A stretch of DNA of 64,000 nucleotides from Alphaproteobacteria bacterium (GTDB lineage Bacteria; Pseudomonadota; Alphaproteobacteria; Sphingomonadales; Emcibacteraceae): positions 127,721 through 191,720 of the forward strand of contig JAGREE010000013.1 of the NCBI GenBank assembly GCA_020446675.1, given 5' to 3'. Shown piece by piece: positions 1 to 8,506 of this stretch. Numbering within the stretch: position 1 is the stretch's first letter; each line of letters begins with the position of its first letter. A program made the position numbers and the translations under genes. Under the pieces are notes generated by a model. The model saw nothing but the letters and a program-made list of their open reading frames with translations, had not been told where the DNA came from and ran no database searches.

Positions 1-202
1 GGTCGGGACGCGCGGCATATTACCATACAGGGTAGTCTATGTAATTGGCTTTTTTATTGCGTCCTTTGCTGATACAACGGTTATATGGACATTTGCTGCG
101 ATTACAGTAGCCTTTATGACTATTCCTAACGTGATATGTATGTTTTTAATGCGTAAAGAAGTTAAGCATATGGTTGAGGATTATGCGAAGAAAATAAAAT
201 AG
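1..202 (+). CDS. Sodium:alanine symporter (AGCS family), C-terminal fragment
   Basis: Only the last 66 codons are in the window; the gene begins upstream of position 1. The frame reads through a hydrophobic segment (VIGFFIASFADTTVIW), then AFMTIPNVICMFLMRKE and a charged tail ending DYAKKIK. A Trp-containing last helix followed by MxIPN and a basic cytoplasmic tail is typical of the C-terminus of AGCS family amino acid:cation symporters, which import alanine or glycine with Na+ across the inner membrane. The substrate cannot be judged from the tail. A strong terminator follows 26 bp after the stop, so this is the last gene of its transcript. Confidence 0.72.
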   Translation, partial: VGTRGILPYRVVYVIGFFIASFADTTVIWTFAAITVAFMTIPNVICMFLMRKEVKHMVEDYAKKIK

Positions 203-228
203 TAAAAATATTTTACTGGGTTTTCATT

Positions 229-266
229 AAAAGGGCAGGATCAGATTACCTGCCCTTTTAGTTTTT
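229..266 (+). terminator. Rho-independent terminator after the symporter gene
   Basis: An 11-bp perfect inverted repeat (AAAAGGGCAGG / CCTGCCCTTTT) with a 9-nt loop is followed by a T-rich run. It sits 26 bp after the symporter stop codon. The A-rich left arm could also let it work on the other strand, but no gene there needs it. Confidence 0.85.
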
Positions 267-575
267 CAGATTTGTTTTTTAGAATTTTAAGCGTGTACTA
301 AAATTAACACTTTATTAATAATTTGATATTTACAATAATAGCGATAGAGTAATTTCTTGATTTTATAGTTGTTTTTTAATAAGATTTTTCTAGGAGATTA
401 TTGAATTTATAACTGTGAAACAAAAGTACCCGCAGAAAACTTGTATTTTACAATTAAACGGGCGGACTTTTATTATGGTAAAAGGCGGGTTCAGGTTGCT
501 TGAGCGCCGTTAACTTAGTACGGTAAAAGTCAGGGTGTGAGTGGAGAGTTATTTTAAAATGGGAAGTTCGATAGG
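267..575. other. Non-coding stretch upstream of the cold-shock gene
   Basis: About 310 bp without a convincing gene. It is very AT-rich up to about 450 and then more mixed. It probably holds the promoter and a long 5' untranslated leader of the cold-shock gene, as is common for csp genes. I see no clear -35/-10 pair and no stable hairpin that I would defend. Confidence 0.4.
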
Positions 576-1184
576 ATGAGTAGTAGCGCAATTAAAGGTG
601 TGCCAACAGAAAATAACACAGAATTAAAATCTGGATCGGCATCGACAATAAATGAACAGAGTGGTCACTCGGCATCTGAGCATTTTGATGAAATATCGGG
701 TTCGATTAAGTGGTTTGATGACATCAAAGGATACGGGTTTATTGAAGCCGATGATGAGGAAAATCGCAAACAAGGTGATATTCTGGTTCATTTTTCCATC
801 CTTAAAGAACATGAGCGTGGTTCGCTGCCAGAAGGGACAAAAGTAACCTGTCTTTCTGCAAATCGTCCAAAAGGACGGCAGGCGGTCAAAATATTGACTT
901 TTGATCTGTCCACAGCCATTGAGAAAAAAGAAACTGAACCAAAATTCATTATTGAAGACAAAAATTATACGGATGATGATTTTGTCGATGTTGTTGTTAA
1001 ATGGTTCAACAAAGTCCGCGGTTATGGCTTTGTTAACCGTGGTGATGGCGGGCAGGACATATTCGTCCATATGGAAGTTCTTAGGCATTATAATATTGAT
1101 CAGTTGGTTCCCGGTCAGGCATTATCCGTTGTGATCGAAGATGGTGAACGTGGCTTAATGGTAAATGCCATTAAAAAAGATTAG
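576..1184 (+). CDS. Double cold-shock domain protein
   Basis: A 202-residue protein with two OB-fold cold-shock domains. The first lies at about residues 41-110 and contains GSIKWFDDIKGYGFIE (RNP1-like KGYGFI) and DILVHF (RNP2-like). The second lies at about 138-201 with VVKWFNKVRGYGFV and DIFVHM. Both RNP motifs are intact, so each domain should bind single-stranded RNA or DNA. The first 40 residues are polar and probably disordered. Two-domain CSPs of this size are typical of Alphaproteobacteria and are usually growth-phase or stress regulated rather than strictly cold induced. The gene is followed by a DUF192 gene and tRNA-Pro, an arrangement I recall as common in this class. A GGGAAG stretch lies about 10 bp before the ATG. 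Confidence 0.9.
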   Translation: MSSSAIKGVPTENNTELKSGSASTINEQSGHSASEHFDEISGSIKWFDDIKGYGFIEADDEENRKQGDILVHFSILKEHERGSLPEGTKVTCLSANRPKGRQAVKILTFDLSTAIEKKETEPKFIIEDKNYTDDDFVDVVVKWFNKVRGYGFVNRGDGGQDIFVHMEVLRHYNIDQLVPGQALSVVIEDGERGLMVNAIKKD

Positions 1185-1326
1185 TAATTGATAACTATTC
1201 AAACAGATCCCTATTCATATTTTACAAAATTTACTTTTTTAGAGGCGAAAAACGCCTTTAAAAAGCCTTTCTTTCCTGTCATTATGCTTTTGGTGATATG
1301 ACTGAGTTTTTATGAGAGGAAAACAA

Positions 1327-1809
1327 ATGATTTTGAAACTGAAGAAAGATTTTTTGCCACTAATTGCAGTTTTCTTTTATTTGTTCTGCCTTGGAACAAC
1401 TGCTCAGGCTCAGTCAAATTTTCCGCGTGACAGTCTCTCCATAAAAACGGCCGATAAAGTTTATCAATTTGACATTGAACTGGCACTTGATGACAACCAT
1501 AGGCAATATGGGTTGATGTATAGGGACCATCTGCCAGAAATGAGTGGTATGCTTTTTATATATGACCGCGCAAGAAATATTGCCATGTGGATGAAAAATA
1601 CATTTATTCCGCTGGATATTTTATTCATTGATGATGAAGGAAAAATCATCAATATTGCCAAATCAGCCAAGCCAAGAGATCTGTCGCAGATCCCCTCAAA
1701 AGGAGCTGCCAAAGCAGCCCTGGAGTTAAATGGGGGACTTACAGACAAGCTGGGAATTAATGTTGGCGACGAGATAATCTATCCAACATTCGGAAATGCG
1801 GATAAATAA
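1327..1809 (+). CDS. DUF192 family exported protein
   Basis: The protein has a signal peptide (hydrophobic LPLIAVFFYLFCLGTTAQAQ) followed by the DUF192 core: LALDDNHRQYGLMYRDHLP, MLFIY, MWMKNTFIPLDILFID and a late GAAKAALELNGG. These are the family's conserved blocks (RxxGLMxR, MWMKNTxIPLDxxF). DUF192 proteins are small periplasmic proteins of unknown biochemical role. I chose ATG 1327 over ATG 1312 because AGAGGA sits at the right distance before it and because it gives a compact signal peptide. The separation from the cold-shock gene is 142 bp. Confidence 0.88.
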   Translation: MILKLKKDFLPLIAVFFYLFCLGTTAQAQSNFPRDSLSIKTADKVYQFDIELALDDNHRQYGLMYRDHLPEMSGMLFIYDRARNIAMWMKNTFIPLDILFIDDEGKIINIAKSAKPRDLSQIPSKGAAKAALELNGGLTDKLGINVGDEIIYPTFGNADK

Positions 1810-1830
1810 TAAATTTTCCTAAAATAATTC

Positions 1831-1859
1831 TTGCACACGTCTCTATGTTGGCGTATTAA
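1831..1859 (+). promoter_or_regulatory. Sigma70-type promoter for tRNA-Pro
   Basis: TTGCAC and TATTAA are separated by exactly 17 bp and lie 40 bp before the mature tRNA 5' end. Spacing and position fit a housekeeping promoter. It starts 21 bp after the DUF192 stop codon, so the tRNA need not depend on read-through. Confidence 0.6.
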
Positions 1860-1899
1860 CCCAACCACCATTTGTTTTTACAAATCGTATTTTTTAGGT

Positions 1900-1976
1900 C
1901 GGGGAGTGGCGCAGCCTGGTAGCGCACCTGTTTTGGGTACAGGGGGTCGCAAGTTCGAATCTTGTCTCCCCGACCA
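1900..1976 (+). tRNA. tRNA-Pro (anticodon TGG)
   Basis: A full 77-nt cloverleaf. The acceptor stem CGGGGAG pairs with CTCCCCG, the D-arm contains CAGCCTGGTAG, the anticodon stem CCTGT/ACAGG encloses loop TTTGGGT giving anticodon TGG, and the T-loop is TTCGAAT. The CCA end is encoded (1974-1976). It should read CCN proline codons, chiefly CCA. Confidence 0.97.
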
Positions 1977-2005
1977 TCTTAAAAAAACTCCATAAATCAG
2001 CCATA

Positions 2006-2656
2006 ATGTCCGATATAATAAGGTCTTTTAGCCATGGGATTTTGTTAATGGACTTTGGTATAAGCTTTAAAAAACGATATCTGTTGTTTTTGCTTCTCAT
2101 CGTAATTGGTTTTTATTATTCCTGTGTCATATCGAGTGCCAGAGATATTACTCAAGGCAGAGTAAGCTGGGCAGAATCACAAATGTCTGATCCAATTTCC
2201 AACAGTGAAATTTCAGATAAAAGGTTATCCCTTTTATTAAAAGTTCAGGATGAAAATTTTTTCACTCACGGTGGTACTGATTTTTTGTTGGGACGAATGA
2301 CAACCATTTCGCAAAGTCTTGTAAAATATCTTTATTTTGAAAATTTTCAAAAAGGTATTCAGAAAATAAGGCAGTCTTTAATTGCACGTTTTGCCTTTGA
2401 CCCACTTGTTTCAAAAGATAAGCAGTTAAATCTTTTTCTAAATCTTGTTTATATGGGTCAAGTTGACGGTAAAGAGGTGAGAGGGTTTAATCAGGCCGCG
2501 CATGTTTATTTTAATAAAGATCTTTCAGATATCAGTGATGAAGAATATTTAAGCCTGCTGGTCATGCTTTCCTCTCCAAATGGGTTAAATGTGAAAAATA
2601 AAAAAGAACTGAACCTGGCTGCTGTTGCTGATTTAAAGCAAAAGCTTTCTCTTTAG
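2006..2656 (+). CDS. Divergent GT51 peptidoglycan transglycosylase (MtgA-like)
   Basis: One N-terminal membrane segment (residues 25-43) precedes a GT51 domain. Motif I is readable as [13 protein letters not shown] (E83 in the catalytic position, canonical EDxxFxxHxGxD). Motif [13 protein letters not shown], matches STITQQLAKNL. The later block [11 protein letters not shown]...[22 protein letters not shown] matches the YLNxxxxG...AAxxYF region. Such enzymes polymerise lipid II outside the inner membrane. In motif III the usual KxxE is KIRQ, so Q123 stands where the second catalytic glutamate normally is; activity is uncertain. At 216 residues it has monofunctional MtgA length and no transpeptidase domain. 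ATG 2048 is an alternative start. Its last 4 bp overlap the convergent glycosyltransferase gene. Confidence 0.72.
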   Translation: MSDIIRSFSHGILLMDFGISFKKRYLLFLLLIVIGFYYSCVISSARDITQGRVSWAESQMSDPISNSEISDKRLSLLLKVQDENFFTHGGTDFLLGRMTTISQSLVKYLYFENFQKGIQKIRQSLIARFAFDPLVSKDKQLNLFLNLVYMGQVDGKEVRGFNQAAHVYFNKDLSDISDEEYLSLLVMLSSPNGLNVKNKKELNLAAVADLKQKLSL

Positions 2657-3801
2657 CCAAGGGCCTTTTTATACACTTCATATTGCCTGGCCGCGACGTT
2701 ATCCCATCTGAAGTCTTTGACTGTTTCGGCTATGTCATCGCGCGACTTTACCAGATTTTCCAATGACTTTACAGCGTTTGACAAGGCGTACTCTGAGCGC
2801 TCATCAAGCAGGAAACCATTTTGTTCATTAAGGACTTCGGAAACACCCCCAACATCACAGGCAATAACCGGTGTTCCGGTCGCAAGGCTTTCCAAGACCA
2901 CATTCGGCATTCCTTCCATGGAAGACATAAGGATCGTTGCTTTTGCGCCGGCATAAAATTCGGCAAGCTTATTCTGGTCAACATGTTTGATAAACTGAAC
3001 ACGTCCTTTTATCCCCAAATTTTCCGCCTGTTTTTTCAGGTTTTGGCGTTCTACACCATCACCGATAATGATCAGGCGTGTTTTGGAGAGGTCAAAGAAA
3101 GCATTCAAAGTTATATTATGGCCTTTTAAGGGGATAAGATTGCCGACACTTAAAAAATAATCCTCACGAAGGGGATTTGCCTCGACCGAAGTATTAAAAA
3201 CGCTCGGGTCCACACCATTAATAATGACGGTGATTTTATTTTCATCGACGCCGTAATCAATCAGGGACTGTTTTAATGCATCACTGACACAGATCACGTT
3301 GCTGGAATAATCAATGGCTTCCAGAATTTTCTGACGGGCTTTTTTATTGTCCATCCAGTAATTTACATCACTTCCGCGCGCGGTAAGGATCAGGGGTTTA
3401 TTATGATTTTTGGCAAGCTTAAAAGCGGCGACACCATCCGGGTATAGATATTGTCCATCAACTAAGTCAAAGTCGTCTCCACCCGGATAAAGATCACCCA
3501 GAATGTTCTCTGCGGCATTTGCCATTGATGTGGCATTGTCAAAAAAACTCAACCCGGGAAGAGTGAAATATTTTGGATGGAATATGTCAATGTTCCCCTG
3601 AATTTCGTGAAAAGGCATTTGTTCGTATAGCCTGTATCTTTCACTCATGATCTCCATCATCGGAAAATGGGGGACAGGGGCAATTACTTTTCGTCTGAAA
3701 CCTTCGATGGCATCCATTGCGCACAGTCGGTTTTTAACAAAAATTCCGTGTCGCGGCTGCAATATATTCGGATACAGCGTTGTAAGGGTTAAAATTTCCA
3801 T
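2653..3801 (-). CDS. GT4 family glycosyltransferase, exosortase-A-type locus
   Basis: A 382-residue GT-B fold glycosyltransferase. The N-terminal half starts MEILTLTTLYPN and has LYPNxxxPxxGxFVxNR, as seen in exosortase-associated GT4 enzymes. The donor-binding half has FLSVGNLIPLKGH, RLIIIGDG and the E-x7-E motif in EGMPNVVLESLATGTPV. It should transfer a sugar from a nucleotide donor during surface polysaccharide synthesis in the cytoplasm. An in-frame extension reaches 3849, but ATG 3801 matches the family N-terminus and lies 2 bp after the stop of the upstream amidotransferase gene, so the two are translationally linked. Confidence 0.8.
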   Translation of the reverse strand: MEILTLTTLYPNILQPRHGIFVKNRLCAMDAIEGFRRKVIAPVPHFPMMEIMSERYRLYEQMPFHEIQGNIDIFHPKYFTLPGLSFFDNATSMANAAENILGDLYPGGDDFDLVDGQYLYPDGVAAFKLAKNHNKPLILTARGSDVNYWMDNKKARQKILEAIDYSSNVICVSDALKQSLIDYGVDENKITVIINGVDPSVFNTSVEANPLREDYFLSVGNLIPLKGHNITLNAFFDLSKTRLIIIGDGVERQNLKKQAENLGIKGRVQFIKHVDQNKLAEFYAGAKATILMSSMEGMPNVVLESLATGTPVIACDVGGVSEVLNEQNGFLLDERSEYALSNAVKSLENLVKSRDDIAETVKDFRWDNVAARQYEVYKKALG

Positions 3802-3803
3802 AT

Positions 3804-5690
3804 TTATCCGTGTCTGGATAAAAATTGGTAAAACATCATCAACGTCCAAAGTGGTGCACTATAATCACGAATGCCTGATTGATGATCTTTTATTAATCTC
3901 TCCAGATAAGCTTTTTCAAAATAACCGCTGTCCAGCATTTGTTCACTGAGAACGGTTTCTTTGATTTTTTCTTTTAATTCATTTCTAAACCAGTGCCCAA
4001 GCGGCACGCCAAAACCCATTTTTGGCCGGTAAAGAATATCATTAGGCAACTGACCTTCCAATGATTTCTTGAAAATATATTTTCCTTCATTGCCGTGCAG
4101 TTTGTAATCGGACGGAAGCGACGCGATCCAGCCAATCAGCTCATGATCCAAAAGCGGGACCCGCACCTCAAGTGAATAAGCCATGGACGCCCGATCAACC
4201 TTAGTCAGGATGTCTCCGGGAAGATAAGTTTTTATATCCAGATACTGAATGAGCGATAAGGGGTCATCTGTCTCTGCCTGTTCGGCATGCCTATTGAAAA
4301 CCTCAAGCGCGTTATAGTCCTGCAAATCACTTTTTAGAGATTTTGAAAAAAGCATTTGGCGCATTTCCGGCTTGAATATGGATACACCGTGGAAATAGCT
4401 TTCGACGCTGCTACGGGCAAGGCCCTGGAATGTTGTTTTTGCTCTGAATACCCGCGGTGCCCAGTCTGCTTTGGGGTAAACCGCGCCAAGGAAACCAAAA
4501 ACCTGTCGTCTGAATGAAACAGGAAACATGCCGCGCATTTTTTCTTCAAACATATGGAGTTTATAACGCCTGTAGCCAGCAAGATTTTCATCGCCGCCAT
4601 CCCCCGAAAGGGCGACCGTTACCCTTTGACGGGCAAGCTCGCAAACACGGAAAGTGGGCAGGGCCGAACTGTCCGCATAGGGTTCGTCATAATAATCCAT
4701 CAGTCCATCGACAAGCGAGTAATCATTGGGGTCAACTACTTTGGTCTGATGATTGGTTTTATATTGATCCGCGACTTTTTTTGCATAATCAGCTTCATCA
4801 AATTTTGCTTCAGCAAAGCCGATTGAACATGTATTTACGGCATCACGACTATTTCTGGCCATATTGGCAACAACCGCACCGGAATCAACCCCGCCGGACA
4901 GAAAAGCGCCTAGAGGTACATCGGCCCGCATTCTTATTCTTACCGCTTCCTCAACCCGCCGGTCCAGCTCGCGGGTGGCATCTTCGAATGAACCGGAATA
5001 GGATGTATTAAAGTGGATGTTCCAATATTGGGTATTTTTTATTTTTCCGGATCCCAGATTGATCAGAAGTGTATGACCCGGTTCCAGTTTCATAACATTT
5101 TTATAAATGGTATGGGGTTCCGGTACATAACCCAGAGCGAAATATTCCTCAATGCTTTCCTGGCGAAGTGAATTGTTGAAATTTGGATGCAGCGCCAATG
5201 ATTTGAGTTCCGAAGCAAAAACAAAGTTATTTTCTGCCAGCATTGCATAAAAAAGCGGTTTGATGCCCAAACGGTCACGGGCAATAAAAACCTCATTTTT
5301 CTTTTTGTCATGAATTGCATAAGCAAACATGCCACGGATTCGCTCAACACTTTTTGGCCCCCATGCATGATAAGCCTGTAAAATTACTTCTGTATCGCTG
5401 CTGGTTTGGAAGTGATAGCCCAGTGCCATTAATTCTTCGCGAAGTTCAGGAAAATTATAAATTTCACCATTATAAGTGATGCAGACACGGTCATCGGATG
5501 TCACCATTGGCTGGTGGCCCCCAGCAAGGTCAATAATTGAAAGACGGCGATGGCCAAAGGCAACCCCGCCCGAAAAATAATCACCGGAGCCATCAGGGCC
5601 ACGATGTTCAATTATATCGGTCATTTTTGTCAGCAAGTGTTTTGGGGGTGTTTCCCCGGATATGTTTATTATTCCTGCGATACCGCACAT
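3804..5690 (-). CDS. XrtA-associated asparagine-synthase-like amidotransferase
   Basis: A 628-residue class II glutamine amidotransferase fused to an asparagine synthase domain. Cys2 follows the initiator Met (MCGIAGI); HRGPDG, HRRLSIIDL and YNGEIYN define the glutaminase domain (to about 200). The PP-loop SGGVDSG and SGDGGDEN mark the ATP pyrophosphatase domain. The sequence around GYVPEPHTIYKNVMKLEPGH closely resembles the amidotransferase that accompanies exosortase A/PEP-CTERM polysaccharide loci, rather than ordinary AsnB. The role is probably amidation of a sugar or acceptor in an exopolysaccharide. Only this gene and the next glycosyltransferase of such a locus are present here; exosortase and Wzx/Wzy genes are not in the window. 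Confidence 0.82.
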   Translation of the reverse strand: MCGIAGIINISGETPPKHLLTKMTDIIEHRGPDGSGDYFSGGVAFGHRRLSIIDLAGGHQPMVTSDDRVCITYNGEIYNFPELREELMALGYHFQTSSDTEVILQAYHAWGPKSVERIRGMFAYAIHDKKKNEVFIARDRLGIKPLFYAMLAENNFVFASELKSLALHPNFNNSLRQESIEEYFALGYVPEPHTIYKNVMKLEPGHTLLINLGSGKIKNTQYWNIHFNTSYSGSFEDATRELDRRVEEAVRIRMRADVPLGAFLSGGVDSGAVVANMARNSRDAVNTCSIGFAEAKFDEADYAKKVADQYKTNHQTKVVDPNDYSLVDGLMDYYDEPYADSSALPTFRVCELARQRVTVALSGDGGDENLAGYRRYKLHMFEEKMRGMFPVSFRRQVFGFLGAVYPKADWAPRVFRAKTTFQGLARSSVESYFHGVSIFKPEMRQMLFSKSLKSDLQDYNALEVFNRHAEQAETDDPLSLIQYLDIKTYLPGDILTKVDRASMAYSLEVRVPLLDHELIGWIASLPSDYKLHGNEGKYIFKKSLEGQLPNDILYRPKMGFGVPLGHWFRNELKEKIKETVLSEQMLDSGYFEKAYLERLIKDHQSGIRDYSAPLWTLMMFYQFLSRHG

Positions 5691-5794
5691 TTTATTTTTT
5701 GCCCCGGTTTTAAAGCATTATGTTTGCGTTCATAGTAATGAACATATTAGATTAAGAAAAGATAATAAGGGATCATGATTAAGGAATAATTACT

Positions 5795-6874
5795 TTGCCG
5801 GATTATAGTGTAGCGGTTTCAGAATTGCCCCATGCCATCGAGTGGAAAGATGGGGAGTTATATCTTTTGGATCAGACTTTGTTGCCCCAACAGGAACTGA
5901 TGGAGCAGCAACGGACGGTCGAACAGGTCTGGCAGGCAATCAGGGAGCTTAAAGTCAGAGGGGCTCCTGCCATCGGGATTGCGGCGGCGTATGGGCTTTG
6001 TGTTGCGCTAAAGGATCGTGTAAACCTTTCAGTCAATGAATTCATTAAAATGGCGAAAGAAAAAGCAGCTTTTTTGGACAGTGCCCGTCCGACAGCGGTG
6101 AATTTAAGCTGGGCCATGAAACGCATGGTTGCCCGGTTGGATCAAGTGCCAAAAATCACTAGCCGGCAACTATACGAATCACTGATTGAGGAGGCGGAGA
6201 AAATCCACGCAGAAGATATCGCCCTTTGTCAGGGAATGGGCAAAATGGGTGCGCCACTGATAAAAGATGGTATGGGAATTATGACCCATTGTAATGCCGG
6301 GTCTATTGCAACGTCGGCAACAGGCACGGCAACAGCACCAATGTATATGGCCCATCAAAATGGCGTGCGGTTTAAGGTTTATGCCAATGAAACCAGACCG
6401 CTGCTGCAGGGGGCAAGACTGACCAGTTGGGAACTTCAGAAGGCGGGGCTGGATGTAACCCTGATAACTGACAATATGGCGGCCCATATGATGGCAACGG
6501 GGCAAATTGATATGGTGATAGTCGGAACCGACCGTGTTGCGGCTAATGGCGATGTCGCCAATAAAATTGGTACCCTTGGCGTGGCTATTCTGGCAGACTA
6601 TTATCAAATTCCGTTTTATGTTGCGTGTCCGTCTTCAACAATAGATATGGAGACTGCTTGCGGCAGGGATATAGAGATTGAGGAAAGAAGCGGGGATGAG
6701 GTCACAACGATTATGGGAAAGCGAATTGCACCGGAAAATATTAAAACCAGATGTCCGGCATTTGATGTGACGCCGAATAAACTGGTCAGGGGTATCATAA
6801 CAGAAAACCAAATAATTACGGCACCATATGATGAAGGATTGAGGGAATTTTTTAAGGGGAAGGAAAATGGTTAG
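5795..6874 (+). CDS. mtnA: S-methyl-5-thioribose-1-phosphate isomerase
   Basis: A 359-residue eIF2B-alpha-like isomerase. KVRGAPAIGIAAAYG (54-67), the catalytic Cys166 in HCNAGSIAT and Asp246 in GTDRVAANGDVANKIGT are all in their expected places, as is RPLLQGARLTSWEL. MtnA converts methylthioribose-1-phosphate to methylthioribulose-1-phosphate in methionine salvage. The start is TTG with AAGGAA about 8 bp upstream; no ATG or GTG is nearer. The sequence after the Cys (SIATSATGTATAP) departs from the common ALATxGYGTAL pattern, so a related sugar-phosphate isomerase is possible. Downstream it overlaps the amidase gene by 8 bp, so they are probably one transcript; other mtn genes are not here. 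Confidence 0.8.
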   Translation: MPDYSVAVSELPHAIEWKDGELYLLDQTLLPQQELMEQQRTVEQVWQAIRELKVRGAPAIGIAAAYGLCVALKDRVNLSVNEFIKMAKEKAAFLDSARPTAVNLSWAMKRMVARLDQVPKITSRQLYESLIEEAEKIHAEDIALCQGMGKMGAPLIKDGMGIMTHCNAGSIATSATGTATAPMYMAHQNGVRFKVYANETRPLLQGARLTSWELQKAGLDVTLITDNMAAHMMATGQIDMVIVGTDRVAANGDVANKIGTLGVAILADYYQIPFYVACPSSTIDMETACGRDIEIEERSGDEVTTIMGKRIAPENIKTRCPAFDVTPNKLVRGIITENQIITAPYDEGLREFFKGKENG

Positions 6875-8471
6875 ACTATTCATGATGCTGGTTGCATCAT
6901 TTATATTTATTTCATGTGACAATGCTCAAATATCAACAGAGAAGACGACGCAGCAGGAACAATCCATTGCGGAATTCGAACTTGATGAAATAACCGTTGA
7001 TGATTTGAATAAAGCCTATGACAGTGGCAAATATACTGCGGAGCAGGTTACCAGACTTTATATTGACCGGATAGAAGCCCTTAATAAAAAAGGCCCGCAT
7101 CTTAACGCGGTGATTGCGGTCAATCCGGATGCCCTTAAAATAGCAGCGGATCTTGATAAGGAGAGGGCAGAAAGCGGACCACGTGGGCCGCTTCACGGTA
7201 TTCCCGTCCTACTCAAAGATAATATTGACACCATGGATAATATGCCGACCACGGCTGGGTCATTGGCGCTGATAGATAATTATGCGACCGATGATGCGCC
7301 ACTTGTTGCAAATTTGCGGGCGGCGGGAGCCATCATTCTTGGAAAAACCAATTTAAGCGAATGGGCAAATTTCAGATCATCCCATAGTTCCAGCGGCTGG
7401 AGCGGTGTTGGCGGGCAAACCCGTAATCCTTATCTTTTGACAGCCAATACCTGCGGGTCAAGTTCAGGGTCCGGTGTCGCCGCCGCCGCAAATATGGCAA
7501 CTCTGACCATTGGTACAGAAACTGATGGCTCAGTCGTCTGTCCATCCGCCTATAACGGTATTGTTGGGATTAAGCCCACAGTCGGGCTTGTCAGCAGGAC
7601 GGGCATAGTCCCCATCGCTGCAACGCAGGATACGGCTGGTCCCATGACCCGGACAGTGGCGGATGCGGCCTATTTGCTGAGCGCAATGGTCAGTCAGAAC
7701 CTGGAAGATCCAAAAACAATGAACCAACCGGAAATTAAAGTGAGCTATGAAAATCATTTGCTCCCCGACGGACTTAAAGGAAAGCGGATCGGTATAGTCA
7801 GACGGCCATTTAATATGCGTGACGGTATGGCCGAAATTTTTGATCGTAATATTGAGGCGATGAAATCTGCAGGTGCAGTAATTGTCGATAATCTTGAATT
7901 CTCAGACCAGTCAACAATTGAAAATGCCGAAGGCATCGTGCTTCGTTATGAATTCAAGCATTACCTCAATGCCTATCTTGAAGGAACACCGGCATCGGTA
8001 AAAAGCAGAACTCTGGCAGATCTTATCGACTTTAATAATGCCCATGCCGCGCAGGAAATGCCCTATTTCAAACAGGAAACTTTTATCGCATCGGAAAATA
8101 TGGGGCCACTTTCGGATGAAGAATATCTTGAAGCGCTTGCTGCCAGTAATTTAGAGATGCAGAAAGAGATGGATGCACTGATGGATCAAAATAATCTTGA
8201 TCTGATCGTCATGCCATCAAGAAATCCAGCAAACAGTCAGGACCTGATTAATGGGGATCATCCTAGTGGCGGGGGGACAGCCTCTTATGCTGCCATAAGC
8301 GGGTATCCATCAATTACGGTACCAATGGGGTATATTCATGGATTATCCGTGTCATTGTCCTTTTTTGGTCGGGCCTATTCAGAAGCAACACTTATTGAAG
8401 CCGCTTATAATTTTGAACAGGTCAGCAAAGCCAGGAGCAAGCCGACTTTTATACCCTATCTTTATGAATGA
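6867..8471 (+). CDS. Secreted or lipoprotein amidase (amidase signature family)
   Basis: A 534-residue amidase-signature enzyme. The Ser-cisSer-Lys triad is visible: K117 in VLLKDNIDT, the cis-Ser near 198 in CGSSSGSGVAAA, and nucleophile S222 in TETDGSVVCPS. GxxKTNLSEW and the GIVGIKPTVG loop are also standard. The N-terminus (hydrophobic, ending FISC at Cys17) looks like a lipoprotein signal, so the enzyme is likely periplasmic and membrane anchored. It hydrolyses an amide of unknown identity. It is translationally coupled to mtnA (8-bp overlap), though a link to methionine salvage is not obvious. Confidence 0.85.
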   Translation: MVRLFMMLVASFIFISCDNAQISTEKTTQQEQSIAEFELDEITVDDLNKAYDSGKYTAEQVTRLYIDRIEALNKKGPHLNAVIAVNPDALKIAADLDKERAESGPRGPLHGIPVLLKDNIDTMDNMPTTAGSLALIDNYATDDAPLVANLRAAGAIILGKTNLSEWANFRSSHSSSGWSGVGGQTRNPYLLTANTCGSSSGSGVAAAANMATLTIGTETDGSVVCPSAYNGIVGIKPTVGLVSRTGIVPIAATQDTAGPMTRTVADAAYLLSAMVSQNLEDPKTMNQPEIKVSYENHLLPDGLKGKRIGIVRRPFNMRDGMAEIFDRNIEAMKSAGAVIVDNLEFSDQSTIENAEGIVLRYEFKHYLNAYLEGTPASVKSRTLADLIDFNNAHAAQEMPYFKQETFIASENMGPLSDEEYLEALAASNLEMQKEMDALMDQNNLDLIVMPSRNPANSQDLINGDHPSGGGTASYAAISGYPSITVPMGYIHGLSVSLSFFGRAYSEATLIEAAYNFEQVSKARSKPTFIPYLYE

Positions 8472-8506
8472 AATAGGACAGGGTCTTGTATTATCGAATT
8501 GCTGGA

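Noticed and set aside
1894..2100. Minus-strand frame over tRNA-Pro ([20 protein letters not shown])
   Set aside because: It is an antisense tRNA translation, a well-known false gene.
5795..6874. Reading the mtnA-like gene as an eIF2B-type regulator or ribose-1,5-bisphosphate isomerase
   Set aside because: The Cys166/Asp246 pair and the RPLLQGARLTSWEL block fit MtnA best, although the loop after the Cys is unusual.
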